From NCBI RefSeq assembly GCF_013408525.1, contig NZ_JACBZM010000001.1:372001-436000 (forward strand): a stretch of 64,000 nucleotides of DNA. Direction: 5' to 3'. Shown in pieces: positions 8,927 through 20,062 of the stretch. The DNA is from Nocardioides aromaticivorans (lineage in GTDB: Bacteria > Actinomycetota > Actinomycetes > Propionibacteriales > Nocardioidaceae). The translations under genes were made by a program, and so were the position numbers. Numbering within the stretch: position 1 is the first letter of the stretch; each line of letters opens with the position of its first letter. The notes under the pieces were generated by a model. That model was not told the origin of the DNA. It ran no database searches and saw nothing but the letters and a program-made list of their open reading frames with translations.

Positions 8927-11005
8927 TCAGCGGTCGCGGTAGGAGACGACCACCGCGGGGCGCGGGAAGTCGTCGGTGTGCGGCCAGGTGCTGGCCGGCG
9001 CCTCGAAGGTCGCCCCCGAGACCTCGCCCGGGTGCTGGACGGCGACGAACAGCGAGCGGTCGCCGTCGGTGACGAGCGGTCCGCAGGCCTCGGCGCCCTT
9101 CGGCACCGTGCAGAACTGCTGCACCTGGCCGCGGTTCGGCCCGGCGACGGGCACCCGGAAGACCCCGTCGTTGCTGCCGAGCACGTTGCCGTCGGTGGAG
9201 ATCCACAGGTTGCCCGCGCGGTCGAAGGCGACATTGTCGGGGCAGCTGATCGGGCTGACCTTCGACTTGTCGAAGCCGCCGAAGTAGGTCTCCGGCGCCT
9301 CGGGGTCACCGCACACGAGGAACAGGTCCCAGGTGAAGCTGTTCGCCGTGTGGCTGCCGTTGTAGGGGGTCATCTCCAGCACGTAGCCGTTGCGGTTGCC
9401 CGAGGCGTCGGTCAGCGGGGCGCCGATGCTCGCGCGCACCTTCGAACTCGGCAGCGGGTTCGCCTCGTCGACGGGCATCGCACCGGAGCCGCGGTTGGAG
9501 TTGTTCGTCAGGGCGGCGTACACGCGGCCGTTGACCGGGTTCGGCTGGACGTCCTCGGGGCGGTCCATCTTCGTCGGGCCGACCTTGTCGGCGGCCAGCC
9601 GGGTGAAGATGAGCACGTCGGCGACCGACATGCCGGGCACGAAGGACTCGGTGTCCGAGCAGAGCGGGATCCACTTCCCCTTACCGTCGAAGCGACCGTC
9701 CTCGGTGCCGTCGCCAGTGAGCTTCGCGACGAACAGCGTGCCCTTGGTCAGCAGGGTCATGTTGCGCCGCTTCGCGGCCGCGGTGCCGGAGCGGTCGACC
9801 TTCCCGGCGGAGACGAACTTGTAGAGGTAGTCGCCGCGCTCGTCGTCGCCCATGTAGGCGACCGCGTGGCCGCTCCTGCTCAGCGCGATGTTGGCGCCCT
9901 CGTGCTTGAAGCGGCCGAGCATCGTGTGCTTGACCGGGGTCGACGTCGGGTCGTAGGGGTCGACCTCCACGATCCAGCCGAAGCGGTGCGGCTCGTGCGG
10001 CTCCTGGGAGAGGTCGAAGCGCGGGTCGACGGTGCCCCAGCCACGGCCCGAGCCGTTGATGCCGTAGCGGGCGTACTGGGCGGCGTAGTCGGGGCTCAGG
10101 CCGGCGCCGGCATCGAAGTACTGGTTGAAGTTCTCCTCGCCGGAGAGCACCGTCCCCCACGGCGTCGTGCCGCCGGCGCAGTTGTTCAGCGTGCCGAGCA
10201 CCCGCTTGCCGGTCGGGTCGGCGGTGGTGCGCAGCCGGGCGTCGCCCGCCGCCGGCCCGGTGAGCCGGAAGGCGGTGCGGATGTGGATGCGCCGGTTCTC
10301 GGTGCACGACCTGAGCGCCTTCACCTGGCGCCAGGACCCGGGCGTCGCGCCACGCACGATGCGGACGACCGACATGCCGTGGTTCGTCATCGAGATCCGC
10401 TTGATCTCGTCGTCGGTGTAGGTGCCGGCCGGGAACATGTGCGGCTCGGTCGTGTACTCGTGGTTGACCACGAGCAGCGCCGTGCTCCGGCCGAGCGGCA
10501 GCACGCCGACGTAGTCGCAGTTGAAGCCGAACTGGCGCTCGGCCGCCTTCACCGACTGCTTCCTCGGGTCGAACTCCGGGGCGCCGTAGACCACCGGGTC
10601 ACCCCACTTGATGACGACGCTGCTGCGGTAGCCGGACGGCACCGTGAACGCGTCGCGCTTGTTGGGCCCGACCGGGCGGAACCGGTCGGTGGCCAGGACG
10701 CCCCCGGCCGCGGCCGCACGCGCGGCCGGTCCGGTGGTCGCCGCCGCAGCGAGGCCGCCTTCGGTCACGAGGCTGCCGACCAGCAGCGCACCGGCCCCCG
10801 CGGCCCCACCGCGGAGGACGGCACGGCGGGCGACCGCCTTCGTGATCTCGTCACGGACGTGCGGGTTGTCGGTCGGGTTGGGCTCCGGCTGGTCGCAGGC
10901 GTTGCCACAACGGAAGAAACAGGTCACATGGGAGCGCGAACCGTGCCGGGTGCCCTCGGGGACGAGGGACAGCAGCGGACGGTTCTCGGGACGCGCGGAT
11001 GTCAT
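8927..11005 (-). CDS. PhoX-type (DUF839) secreted alkaline phosphatase
   Basis: The product is about 692 residues from the ATG at 11003-11005. A Tat-type signal lies at about residues 60-95: twin arginine in AVARRAVLRG, then an Ala/Gly-rich hydrophobic core. The mature part has the PhoX/DUF839 hallmarks GTLNNCAGGTTPWGTVLSGE, YGWIVEVDP-like and MGDDERGDYLYKFVS. PhoX enzymes are Ca/Fe-dependent phosphomonoesterases exported folded by the Tat system. A Cys-rich stretch (CFFRCGNACDQ) precedes the signal; it is common in actinobacterial members. The longer upstream frame has no start-codon support. Confidence 0.88.
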   Translation of the reverse strand: MTSARPENRPLLSLVPEGTRHGSRSHVTCFFRCGNACDQPEPNPTDNPHVRDEITKAVARRAVLRGGAAGAGALLVGSLVTEGGLAAAATTGPAARAAAAGGVLATDRFRPVGPNKRDAFTVPSGYRSSVVIKWGDPVVYGAPEFDPRKQSVKAAERQFGFNCDYVGVLPLGRSTALLVVNHEYTTEPHMFPAGTYTDDEIKRISMTNHGMSVVRIVRGATPGSWRQVKALRSCTENRRIHIRTAFRLTGPAAGDARLRTTADPTGKRVLGTLNNCAGGTTPWGTVLSGEENFNQYFDAGAGLSPDYAAQYARYGINGSGRGWGTVDPRFDLSQEPHEPHRFGWIVEVDPYDPTSTPVKHTMLGRFKHEGANIALSRSGHAVAYMGDDERGDYLYKFVSAGKVDRSGTAAAKRRNMTLLTKGTLFVAKLTGDGTEDGRFDGKGKWIPLCSDTESFVPGMSVADVLIFTRLAADKVGPTKMDRPEDVQPNPVNGRVYAALTNNSNRGSGAMPVDEANPLPSSKVRASIGAPLTDASGNRNGYVLEMTPYNGSHTANSFTWDLFLVCGDPEAPETYFGGFDKSKVSPISCPDNVAFDRAGNLWISTDGNVLGSNDGVFRVPVAGPNRGQVQQFCTVPKGAEACGPLVTDGDRSLFVAVQHPGEVSGATFEAPASTWPHTDDFPRPAVVVSYRDR

Positions 11006-11082
11006 GGGCGCAGCCGACCAGAGACCGGTGAACCCGGACCGGACCCGAGGTGGCCCGGGGGTGAAGCGGCGGCGCCGGTCCG

Positions 11083-11553
11083 CTACCGGACCGGGTGGTG
11101 GCTGGTGATCGAGATCCGGTTGAAGGCGTTCATCGTGATCGCCACCCACGCGACGGCGCTGAACGCGGCGTCGCCCAGCACGGCGCGGGCCATGTCCTCG
11201 ACGTAGAGCCGCTCGACCGGCTCGAGGAGCCGGGTGATCGACTCCGCGAGCTCCAGTGCCGCGCGCTCCTGGGCCGTGAACAGGTTGGTCTCCTGCCAGG
11301 CCGGCAGCACCGCGATGCGGCGCTCGGACTCCCCCGCCTCGATCGCCCGCTGGTGGTGGAGGTCGAGGCAGTAGGCGCAGCCGTTGATCTGCGAGACCCG
11401 CAGGTTGACCAGCTCGACGAGGGCGCGGCTGATGCCGGCGGCCTCGGCGGCGTCGCCGACCTCCTGGGCCAGCGCCGCCGCTGCCTTGTACGACGCCGGC
11501 TGGGCCTTGTCGAGGAAGACGTGCCGCCGCGCGGTCCCGTCGGGCCCGCTCAT
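11083..11553 (-). CDS. Carboxymuconolactone decarboxylase/AhpD-like protein
   Basis: The 156-residue product has the AhpD-family active-site motif in INGCAYCLDLHH (CxxC followed by a His), which reduces peroxiredoxin partners or acts as a general peroxidase. Its ATG overlaps the stop of the upstream GNAT gene (ATGA), so the two are translationally coupled; the longer frame beginning MADQAPR lies inside the GNAT gene. Nearness to katG and furA fits an oxidative-stress role, though no shared promoter is visible. Confidence 0.9.
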   Translation of the reverse strand: MSGPDGTARRHVFLDKAQPASYKAAAALAQEVGDAAEAAGISRALVELVNLRVSQINGCAYCLDLHHQRAIEAGESERRIAVLPAWQETNLFTAQERAALELAESITRLLEPVERLYVEDMARAVLGDAAFSAVAWVAITMNAFNRISITSHHPVR

Positions 11554-11849
11554 GCCGGCCAGTCGGTGATGTCGTCGTACTCGTGGTGCTTGGTCAGCCA
11601 CCTCGCGACGTAGGGGCAGTGCGGGATGATCCGCTTGCCCCGGGCCCGGACGTCGGCGAGCGCGAACGCCACGACGCCGCCGGCGAGCCCCTGCCCGGCG
11701 TACTTGTCGTCGACCTCGGTGTGGACGAAGTCGACGTGCTCGTCGTCCGGCAGCCGGTACTGCGTGAAGCCCGCGAGCTCGGCGCCGTCGCGGATCTCGT
11801 AGCGATGGTGCTCGGGGGCGTGGACGTAGGTGATCGCCGGATCGGTCAT
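11550..11849 (-). CDS. Small GNAT-like N-acetyltransferase (YjdJ type)
   Basis: The 99-residue product starts MTDPAITYVHAPEHHRYEI. It contains the minimal GNAT fold with the acetyl-CoA loop DDKYAGQGLAGGVVAFAL and the ending RIIPHCPYVARWLTKHHEY, which is conserved in YjdJ/Gcn5-like proteins. The ATG at 11847-11849 was chosen over an upstream ATG because homologues begin just before the AITYVHAPE segment. It overlaps the AhpD-like gene by 4 nt. The substrate is unknown. Confidence 0.88.
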   Translation of the reverse strand: MTDPAITYVHAPEHHRYEIRDGAELAGFTQYRLPDDEHVDFVHTEVDDKYAGQGLAGGVVAFALADVRARGKRIIPHCPYVARWLTKHHEYDDITDWPA

Positions 11850-11884
11850 GGCGCCATCCTGCCGGGACCTGCCGGAAAACACAC

Positions 11885-11912
11885 GGAGGCCGCCCCGAGC
11901 GGGGCGGCCTCC
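11885..11912 (-). terminator. Terminator after katG
   Basis: The 12-bp stem GGAGGCCGCCCC/GGGGCGGCCTCC with a 4-nt loop is followed on the minus strand by GTGTGTTTTCC. Confidence 0.85.
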
Positions 11913-11928
11913 GGCGTGGTGCGGTGGA

Positions 11929-14166
<2,238 letters not shown>

Positions 14167-14170
14167 TCAC

Positions 14171-14602
14171 TCAGGTGCGGACGGAACAGTCGGGGCAGAC
14201 GCCCCAGTAGATGACCTCGGCCTCGTCGATGACGAAGCCGTGGGAGTCGGACGCCGTCAGGCACGGCACGTGCCCCACGGCGCAGTCCACGTCGGCGATC
14301 GAGCCGCAGGAGCGGCACACGACGTGGTGGTGGTTGTCCCCGGTGCGCGTCTCGTAGCGCGCCACGGAGCCGGCCGGCTTGATGCTGCGCACGAGGCCGG
14401 ACTCGGCCAGGGTGTGCAGCGAGTCGTAGACGGCCTGGTGCGACACGTCCGGGAGCAGTGCCCGCGCCGCCGCGATGACCGACTCGGTGTCGGCATGCGG
14501 GTGGGCGTGCACGGCCTCGAGGACGGCCAGCCGGGGTCGGGTGACCCGGAGCGCGACGTCCCGCAGCTGCTGCTGGAAGTCGGGCTGGTCCATGTCCGCC
14601 AT
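14171..14602 (-). CDS. furA: Fur family regulator (FurA/CatR type)
   Basis: The 143-residue product has an N-terminal winged helix (HQAVYDSLHTLAESGLV) and a C-terminal metal domain with HHHVVCRSCG and CPDC, i.e. two CxxC pairs for structural zinc plus His ligands. Located just upstream of katG, it matches FurA/CatR, which represses katG until peroxide oxidises it. The operator immediately upstream supports autoregulation. An ATG three codons in is an alternative start. Confidence 0.95.
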   Translation of the reverse strand: MADMDQPDFQQQLRDVALRVTRPRLAVLEAVHAHPHADTESVIAAARALLPDVSHQAVYDSLHTLAESGLVRSIKPAGSVARYETRTGDNHHHVVCRSCGSIADVDCAVGHVPCLTASDSHGFVIDEAEVIYWGVCPDCSVRT

Positions 14603-14613
14603 CCTGCCACTTT

Positions 14614-14630
14614 TCTTGAATGAGTCAAGA
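14614..14630. promoter_or_regulatory. Inverted-repeat operator for FurA
   Basis: The perfect 6-5-6 inverted repeat TCTTGAATGAGTCAAGA ends 11 nt before the furA ATG (14602). It is AT-rich in a GC-rich context and is placed to repress furA-katG. Similar AT-rich dyads are known upstream of actinobacterial furA genes. Confidence 0.65.
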
Positions 14631-14685
14631 CTTCACGACGTGCGTGTCGGCGGCTGTTCTCCGCGGTCCGGGGTACTGCCCCGCC

Positions 14686-14865
14686 ATGGACACCGCAGCT
14701 ATGGCCATCCTGATCGGCGTCGTCGTCGTCTTCATCGCCGGCGGTCTGGTCTGGGCGTTCATCGCCGACCGGAAGCGCAACGAGGACGTCGCCCACGACA
14801 CCGAGCGCCTCGACCCCGACCCCACCAGCCCGCCGGTCGACCCGTCGAACCGCCACGGCGGCTGA
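14686..14865 (+). CDS. Small single-pass membrane protein
   Basis: The 59-residue product has one hydrophobic helix (MAILIGVVVVFIAGGLVWAFIA at about residues 6-27) then a charged, Pro-rich cytoplasmic tail. It resembles small conserved membrane proteins of Nocardioidaceae, but I do not recognise a family. The ATG at 14686 is preferred to an upstream ATG at 14620 that overlaps the furA operator. Confidence 0.6.
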   Translation: MDTAAMAILIGVVVVFIAGGLVWAFIADRKRNEDVAHDTERLDPDPTSPPVDPSNRHGG

Positions 14866-14942
14866 CGTCGTACGACGCCGCGTCGCGCCGCCCGGCCCCT
14901 CCGGCAAGGAGGCCGGCGCGGCCGGGCACCACGGCCGGGCAC

Positions 14943-14948
14943 TACGGT
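14943..14948 (+). promoter_or_regulatory. -10 box TACGGT of the acyltransferase gene
   Basis: TACGGT lies 6 nt before the ATG at 14955, consistent with a leaderless mRNA. Confidence 0.45.
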
Positions 14949-14954
14949 CGGGTC

Positions 14955-15554
14955 ATGGCACACCAGATGAGGATTCGACGCGCGATCGCCCGGGGCGCGC
15001 TGCGCGTGACGAGGTGGCGCCTCGTCGGCGACGTGCCGAAGGGCGGCGGGATCCTCGTCGGCGCACCGCACACCTCCCAGTGGGACTGGGTCGCGATGCT
15101 GATGATCGCGTGGGCCAACGGCGTGCGTCCGCACGTGCTCGTCGCCGACCGCTACTTCAAGGGCGTCGTCGGCTGGGTCCTGCGCAGGACCGGCGGGATC
15201 CCGCTCGACCGGTCGAGCCCGGGCGCCACCGTCCGCGCCCTGCTCGCGGCCGCCGAGACCGACGACGCCTTCCAGCTGGTCATCGCGCCCGAGGGCACCC
15301 GCAGCACGGGTGAGTTCTGGAAGCCCGGCTTCTACCGGATCTCCCAGCAGACCGGGCTGCCCATCAGCCTGGGCTTCGTCGACGGGCCGACCCGCAGCCT
15401 CGGCATGGGGCCGACCTTCCATCCCACCGGCGACGTGGTCGCGGACATGGACCTCGTCCGCGCCTTCTACGCCGACAAGCACGGCATCCGCCCCGACAAC
15501 CGGACCGAGCCGCGGCTACGCGAGGAGTCGGCGGACACCCCGCCGGACGCCTGA
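14955..15554 (+). CDS. PlsC-like 1-acyl-sn-glycerol-3-phosphate acyltransferase family protein
   Basis: The 199-residue product has the PlsC-like blocks in order: GAPHTSQWDWVAM (catalytic H; the usual HxxxxD appears as HTSQWD), RTGGIPLDRS and IAPEGTRS (EGTRS). It would transfer an acyl chain to a glycerophospholipid or a related acceptor at the membrane. The short length and the early HTSQWD resemble the clade often annotated as glycerol acyltransferase. Its last 39 nt overlap the 3' end of the convergent GT87 gene. Confidence 0.88.
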   Translation: MAHQMRIRRAIARGALRVTRWRLVGDVPKGGGILVGAPHTSQWDWVAMLMIAWANGVRPHVLVADRYFKGVVGWVLRRTGGIPLDRSSPGATVRALLAAAETDDAFQLVIAPEGTRSTGEFWKPGFYRISQQTGLPISLGFVDGPTRSLGMGPTFHPTGDVVADMDLVRAFYADKHGIRPDNRTEPRLREESADTPPDA

Positions 15555-16724
15555 GGTCGCGCCCGGGGCGCCGGCGCCCGGGCCGTCCGGGGCACTCCCC
15601 CGCAGGCCCCACCAGGCGCAGGCGACGAGCAGCCCCAGTGCCGTCAGCACGTAGGCGTTGCCGGCGATCCCCTCGGCGAGGCTCCAGCCGTACTCGCGCC
15701 CGTGGCGGAAGGGTGACCACCAGATCGCCCGCGAGAACGCCACCGCGGCGACCACGCCGGCGACCGGGCGCGCCCTCGGCAGGCCGCTGTGCCACAGCGC
15801 GATCACGGTCGGCACCAGCCAGACCCAGTGGTGGTCCCACGAGATCGGCGAGGCCAGCAGCATCCCGTACGCCGCCGTGCACGCCGCCAACGGCCGGGCG
15901 GCCGGGGACTCCGAGCGCCACAGGAGGGCGGCGGAGGCGAGGGCGACCACGGCCGTCGTACCGGCGACGAGGAGCCACAGCGAGGTCGGGGCCTCGTGCC
16001 CCAGCAGCCGGCTGAGGATGCCCAGCACGGACTGGTTGCCGGCGTACTCGACCCCGCCGACGCGGCCCGGGTCCCACAGCACGTCGGTCCAGTACGCCCA
16101 CGACGCGCCCGGCGCGGCGACGGCGCCGACGAGCACCGTGCCCGCGAAGCTCGCCACGGCGGTGCCGGCCGCCCGGCGCCGGCCGATCACGACGAGGAAC
16201 GCGACGAAGAAGAGCGGGGTGAGCTTGATGCCCGCGACGACGCCGACCAGCCAGCCCGCACGCCTGCGGTCGGGGCGGAGCACGTCGGCGAGGATCGCCG
16301 CCATCAGGAACAGGTTGACCTGGCCGAAGGAGAAGGTCGACCACACCGGCTCCGCCGCGAGCGCGACCGTGACGGCCGCCGGCAGGAGCAGCCCGGTCGG
16401 CGCCGCGCCGCAGGAGCGCAGCACGAGGTCCACCACGAACGCCAGCACGACCACGCACGCGACCGCCCAGAGGAACGCGCTGAGCCAGATCGGCAGCACG
16501 GCCAGCGGCAGCATCAGCATCGCGGCGAACGGCGGGTAGGTGAACGGCAGGTCCGCGACGTGGAAGCGCACGCCGTAGAGGTCGCCGCCGAAGAGGGCGC
16601 TGGCGCCGAGCTCGTAGACCCGCAGGTCGATGAACCAGCTCCAGCGCCAGGCAAGCACGCCGCACAGCAGGCCCACGGCGACGGCCAGGGCGGCGACCAG
16701 GCGATGGGGGGTCCACGTCTCCAC
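15516..16724 (-). CDS. GT87 family polyprenol-phosphate-mannose-dependent mannosyltransferase-like protein
   Basis: The 402-residue integral membrane protein has about ten hydrophobic segments. It shows the GT87 (DUF2029) features: an early periplasmic loop with acidic residue (FIDLRVYELGASAL), FTYPPFAAMLMLPL, and SPISWDHHWVW near the C-terminus. Characterised actinobacterial relatives are PimE and other alpha-1,2-mannosyltransferases of lipoglycans using polyprenyl-phosphate-mannose. The GTG start at 16722-16724 has TAGCCT 6 nt upstream. The acceptor is unknown. Confidence 0.85.
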   Translation of the reverse strand: METWTPHRLVAALAVAVGLLCGVLAWRWSWFIDLRVYELGASALFGGDLYGVRFHVADLPFTYPPFAAMLMLPLAVLPIWLSAFLWAVACVVVLAFVVDLVLRSCGAAPTGLLLPAAVTVALAAEPVWSTFSFGQVNLFLMAAILADVLRPDRRRAGWLVGVVAGIKLTPLFFVAFLVVIGRRRAAGTAVASFAGTVLVGAVAAPGASWAYWTDVLWDPGRVGGVEYAGNQSVLGILSRLLGHEAPTSLWLLVAGTTAVVALASAALLWRSESPAARPLAACTAAYGMLLASPISWDHHWVWLVPTVIALWHSGLPRARPVAGVVAAVAFSRAIWWSPFRHGREYGWSLAEGIAGNAYVLTALGLLVACAWWGLRGSAPDGPGAGAPGATSGVRRGVRRLLA

Positions 16725-16730
16725 CCGTCG

Positions 16731-16736
16731 AGGCTA
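16731..16736 (-). promoter_or_regulatory. -10 box TAGCCT of the GT87 gene
   Basis: TAGCCT lies 6 nt before the GTG start. Confidence 0.5.
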
Positions 16737-16812
16737 GGTCGCCGGACGGGCCCGGACGGCGCCGCGGACGCCGACGTACGGAGTCTTCATCCAGTCGTCG
16801 CCGGGGCGACGC

Positions 16813-17610
16813 TCAGGAGGCGCTGGCCTGGAACCAGCTGATCGCCGCCTCGAACGTCCCGGCGCCGTACTCGCGCAGCAGCGCCTCGGTCGCGATCTCC
16901 GTCGCCTGCTCCACGTCGAGCACGGGGTGCGCCTCGATCTCCGAGCGCAGCGGGGTGCCCTGGCAGATCGCCGTCGCGGTGGTGGCCGCGTCCGCGACGC
17001 TGGTGCCGGTCATCCGCTCGACCGTCGTCTCCTCGAAGCCGGCCTGCTCGAGGTGGCGACCGATGACGTCGGGGTCGTGGTAGCCGTACGGCATCCGGCG
17101 CAGGAACAGCAGCGGCGCCTCCCCCGCGGCGGCGTTCAGCGCGTCGCTGACCACGCACCAGGCGGGATTGGCCTCGACCCGGTCCCAGGCGTTGAGGTGG
17201 AAGGAGCCCCCGGGCCGCAGCACGCGCCGCGCCTCGGCGTACCCGCGCACCTTGTCGGGGAAGAACATCACCCCGAACTGGCACGCCACGGCGTCGTACG
17301 ACGCGTCGGGCACCGGCAGCGCGAGCGCGTCGGCCACCTCCCAGCGCACCCGCTCCGACGGGCACAGCACCTGCGCCGCCGCCAGCATCGGCTCGTTGAG
17401 GTCGGTCGCGGTGATGCTCGCCGCTCCCCCGGCGACCAGCGCACGCGTCAGCACGCCGGTGCCGGCGGCCGTCTCGAGGACGTCCTGCGGGTCCCCCTCG
17501 AGCACGGCCGCCGCTAGGTGGCGCGCCGGCTCCGCGAAGACGAGCGGGACCAGCAGGCGCTCGTAGATCTCCGGGATCCGCCCGACGAAGGCGGAGTCGC
17601 TCGACCCCAT
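16813..17610 (-). CDS. Class I SAM-dependent methyltransferase
   Basis: The 265-residue product has motif I VLETAAGTGVLTRAL, the acidic post-I residue in ITATDLNEPML, and a motif near YDAVACQFGVMFFPDK followed by RRVLRPGGSFHLNAWDR, the UbiE/methyltransferase_11 pattern. The substrate is unknown. TAGCCT (17617-17622) is 6 nt before the ATG and overlaps the stop of the upstream amine oxidase gene, so it can be expressed separately from that operon. Confidence 0.88.
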   Translation of the reverse strand: MGSSDSAFVGRIPEIYERLLVPLVFAEPARHLAAAVLEGDPQDVLETAAGTGVLTRALVAGGAASITATDLNEPMLAAAQVLCPSERVRWEVADALALPVPDASYDAVACQFGVMFFPDKVRGYAEARRVLRPGGSFHLNAWDRVEANPAWCVVSDALNAAAGEAPLLFLRRMPYGYHDPDVIGRHLEQAGFEETTVERMTGTSVADAATTATAICQGTPLRSEIEAHPVLDVEQATEIATEALLREYGAGTFEAAISWFQASAS

Positions 17611-17616
17611 GGGACG

Positions 17617-17622
17617 AGGCTA
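17617..17622 (-). promoter_or_regulatory. -10 box TAGCCT of the methyltransferase gene
   Basis: TAGCCT is 6 nt before the ATG; its first three bases are the TAG stop of the amine oxidase gene. Confidence 0.45.
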
Positions 17623-18993
17623 CTCGCGTTCGCCCCCGGTGAGGCGCCCCAGGATCCGCTGCGCGATCTCGGCGCCGACCCGCACCGCGCCGTCGACGTG
17701 CTGGAAGCCGTGGCCCGCGACGTCGCTGCTGCCGAACTCGATCGGGCCCAGCGGCTCGCGCAGCAGGTGGCCGTAGCGGGTGAGGCCACCGACGCCGAAG
17801 CTGGTGCCGTAGGCGCCGCCGGTCAGCTCCTGGTGCTGCCAGTCGCTCTCGACGTAGCCGACCGGCTCGCGGGCGGCGTCGCCGAAGTAGGCCGCGAGCG
17901 CGTCGAGGACCCGACGCCGGCGCGCGTCGGCGTCGAGGGCGCCGAGCTCGTCCGCGGTCAGGTCGGAGACGAAGCCGACCAGCACGCCGCGGTCCTCCCC
18001 GTCCGGGGTGTTGTCGTAGACCTCGTGGACGTCGAGGTAGGGACCGAACCCGGTGCCGCTCAGTCCGGCCTCGCGCCAGAAGGGCGTCGCGTACATCGCC
18101 TGGACCTTGATGACCAGGCCGAAGGACTGGTTCTCGCGGGCGATGCGGTGCCCGGCCGGGAGCTCCGGCGAGAAGCGGACGCGGCGCACGACCGTCGGCG
18201 GTACGGCGACCACGACGCGTCGCGCGGCATGGGCCTCCGCGCCCACGTGCACCACCGCGCGGTCGTCGGTCCACTCGACGAGGGTGACGTCCTGGCCGAG
18301 GCGCACCCGGTCACCGAGCCGCTCGGCCAGCGCGAGCGGCACCGACTGCAGGCCGCCGACGACCCGGCGGTCGAGGATGTAGTCGGCGTCGACGAGGTTG
18401 CTGAACGAGCCCGCGCTCGCGGCCATCTGCACGGCCTGGAGCGCGGAGAACGCGTGGGCCGGCTTGGTCAGCATCGCCGGGCCGACGTACAGCGCGACGT
18501 TGTCGCACGCCTCGACGTCGTCGCACTGCTCCTCCAGCCAGGCGCGGAACGAGATCCGGTCGAGCTGCTCGGCGCCGGGCAGCTCCCACGGCCGGGCCGG
18601 GTCCATCTGCTCGGCGAGGCCGTCGAGCACCTTGGTCAGCCGCTCGATCGCGGCCGCCGTGGTCTCCGCGACCGGCAGGTCCTCGGCGAACCGGCGCTGC
18701 TCGCCGTCACGGGCGACGTAGAGCGAGTCGCCCGCGCGGTGGCGCGGGTACGTCGGCAGGGCGAGCTCGTCGAGCAGCCCGAGCAGGGCGGTCTGGTCGG
18801 GCGAGACCCACTGCCCGCCGATCTCGAAGGGCGCCGGCTCCCCCGTCGTGGCGACCACGTCGGTGCGCAGGCGCCCGCCGACCCGGTCGCGGGCCTCGAG
18901 GACGAGGACGTCCTGCCCGGCCTCCACGAGGCGCAGCGCGGCGGTCAGGCCGGTCACCCCGGCTCCGATCACGATCACGTCATGGGTGCTCAT
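17620..18993 (-). CDS. Flavin monoamine oxidase (putrescine/amine oxidase-like)
   Basis: The 457-residue product has an N-terminal Rossmann FAD site VIVIGAGVTGLTAALRL, then EARDRVGGRLRTD and a C-terminal FAD-binding segment around FGSSDVAGHGFQHVDGAVRVG, all typical of flavin amine oxidases. The order suggests relatives of actinobacterial putrescine oxidase. Its ATG overlaps the agmatinase stop (ATGA), so the two are coupled: an amine released by the ureohydrolase could be deaminated here to an aldehyde, ammonia and peroxide. Confidence 0.9.
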   Translation of the reverse strand: MSTHDVIVIGAGVTGLTAALRLVEAGQDVLVLEARDRVGGRLRTDVVATTGEPAPFEIGGQWVSPDQTALLGLLDELALPTYPRHRAGDSLYVARDGEQRRFAEDLPVAETTAAAIERLTKVLDGLAEQMDPARPWELPGAEQLDRISFRAWLEEQCDDVEACDNVALYVGPAMLTKPAHAFSALQAVQMAASAGSFSNLVDADYILDRRVVGGLQSVPLALAERLGDRVRLGQDVTLVEWTDDRAVVHVGAEAHAARRVVVAVPPTVVRRVRFSPELPAGHRIARENQSFGLVIKVQAMYATPFWREAGLSGTGFGPYLDVHEVYDNTPDGEDRGVLVGFVSDLTADELGALDADARRRRVLDALAAYFGDAAREPVGYVESDWQHQELTGGAYGTSFGVGGLTRYGHLLREPLGPIEFGSSDVAGHGFQHVDGAVRVGAEIAQRILGRLTGGERE

Positions 18994-20036
18994 CGGTGGT
19001 CCTCCCCGGACTCGTTGGTGGTGTTGCGGTCGGCGAGCAGCGGGAGCGACGGGTCCCAGGTCGTGCCGTCACGCTGGTCGCGGCGGCGCCGCGCGATGCC
19101 GGACAGCGCCTCGAGGACGACCCGGTTGGCGAGGAAGGAGGTGATCTCCGCGTGGTCGAACGGCGGCGAAACCTCCACCACGTCGATCCCCACGACCGGC
19201 AGCTCGTAGCAGATGCGCCGCACCGAGTCGAGCAGCTCGCGGGCGGTCAGCCCGCCGGGCTCCGGCGTCCCGGTGCCCGGGGCGTGGCCCGGATCGCACA
19301 CGTCGATGTCGACCGACAGGAAGACGCCGTCGCAGTCGTCGGTCGCGATCGTGAACGCCTCGTCGAGGCAGGTGTTGAGGCCGCGGTGGACGATCTCGGT
19401 CATCTCGTAGGAGCGCATCCCCTGCTGGGCCATCCAGTCCAGGGTCTCCGGGCCGGGCCAGTAGCCGCGCAGGCCCATCTGGAGGAAGCGGTCGCCGCGC
19501 AGCGCCCCGGACTCGATCAGGCGGCGCATCGGCTGGCCGTGCCCGACCAGCGAGCCGAACTCGATGTCGCCGGTGTCGGCGTGCGCGTCGAAGTGGATCA
19601 TCGACACCCGGCCCTGCCCGAGGTGCTGGGCCACGCCGGCGGCGTCCGGCCACGCGATCGTGTGGTCGCCGCCCAGGATGAGCGGGATCGCGCCGCTGCG
19701 GGTGACCGCGTGGACGGCCTCCTGCAGGTCGCGCACCGAGCGCTCGGCGTCGCCGGAGAACATCTCCACGTCGCCGGCGTCGAGGACCGTGAGCTCCTGC
19801 AGCGGGTCCACCCGCATCGCGAGCGAGGGCCGCGAGCCGTCGTGGGCGAGATAGCAGGTCTGCCGGATGTACTGGGGCCCGAAGCGCGTGCCGGAGCGGT
19901 GGGACGTGCCACCGTCGAAGGGGGCGCCGAGGATCACGATGTCCGCGCCGTCGTACGTCGACGGGTCGGTCCAGTCGCAGCGCTCGACGCCGAGGAAGGT
20001 GATGTCGGGGCCGAACTGGGCTCCGTAGCGTGCCAT
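18990..20036 (-). CDS. speB: Agmatinase-family ureohydrolase (SpeB-like)
   Basis: The 348-residue product belongs to the arginase/agmatinase fold. The Mn ligands are visible in LGGDHTIAW (His), MIHFDAHADTGD (Asp-His-Asp) and SVDIDVCDPGHAPGTGTPE (two Asp). It hydrolyses a guanidino compound to an amine plus urea: agmatine to putrescine is the usual call, but guanidinobutyrase is equally possible. AAGGAG lies 11 nt before the ATG. The gap from the permease is 26 bp and the amine oxidase overlaps it, so the three form an operon. Confidence 0.88.
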   Translation of the reverse strand: MARYGAQFGPDITFLGVERCDWTDPSTYDGADIVILGAPFDGGTSHRSGTRFGPQYIRQTCYLAHDGSRPSLAMRVDPLQELTVLDAGDVEMFSGDAERSVRDLQEAVHAVTRSGAIPLILGGDHTIAWPDAAGVAQHLGQGRVSMIHFDAHADTGDIEFGSLVGHGQPMRRLIESGALRGDRFLQMGLRGYWPGPETLDWMAQQGMRSYEMTEIVHRGLNTCLDEAFTIATDDCDGVFLSVDIDVCDPGHAPGTGTPEPGGLTARELLDSVRRICYELPVVGIDVVEVSPPFDHAEITSFLANRVVLEALSGIARRRRDQRDGTTWDPSLPLLADRNTTNESGEDHR

Positions 20037-20062
20037 GGTGCTTCTCTCTCCTTGAGGGATGG

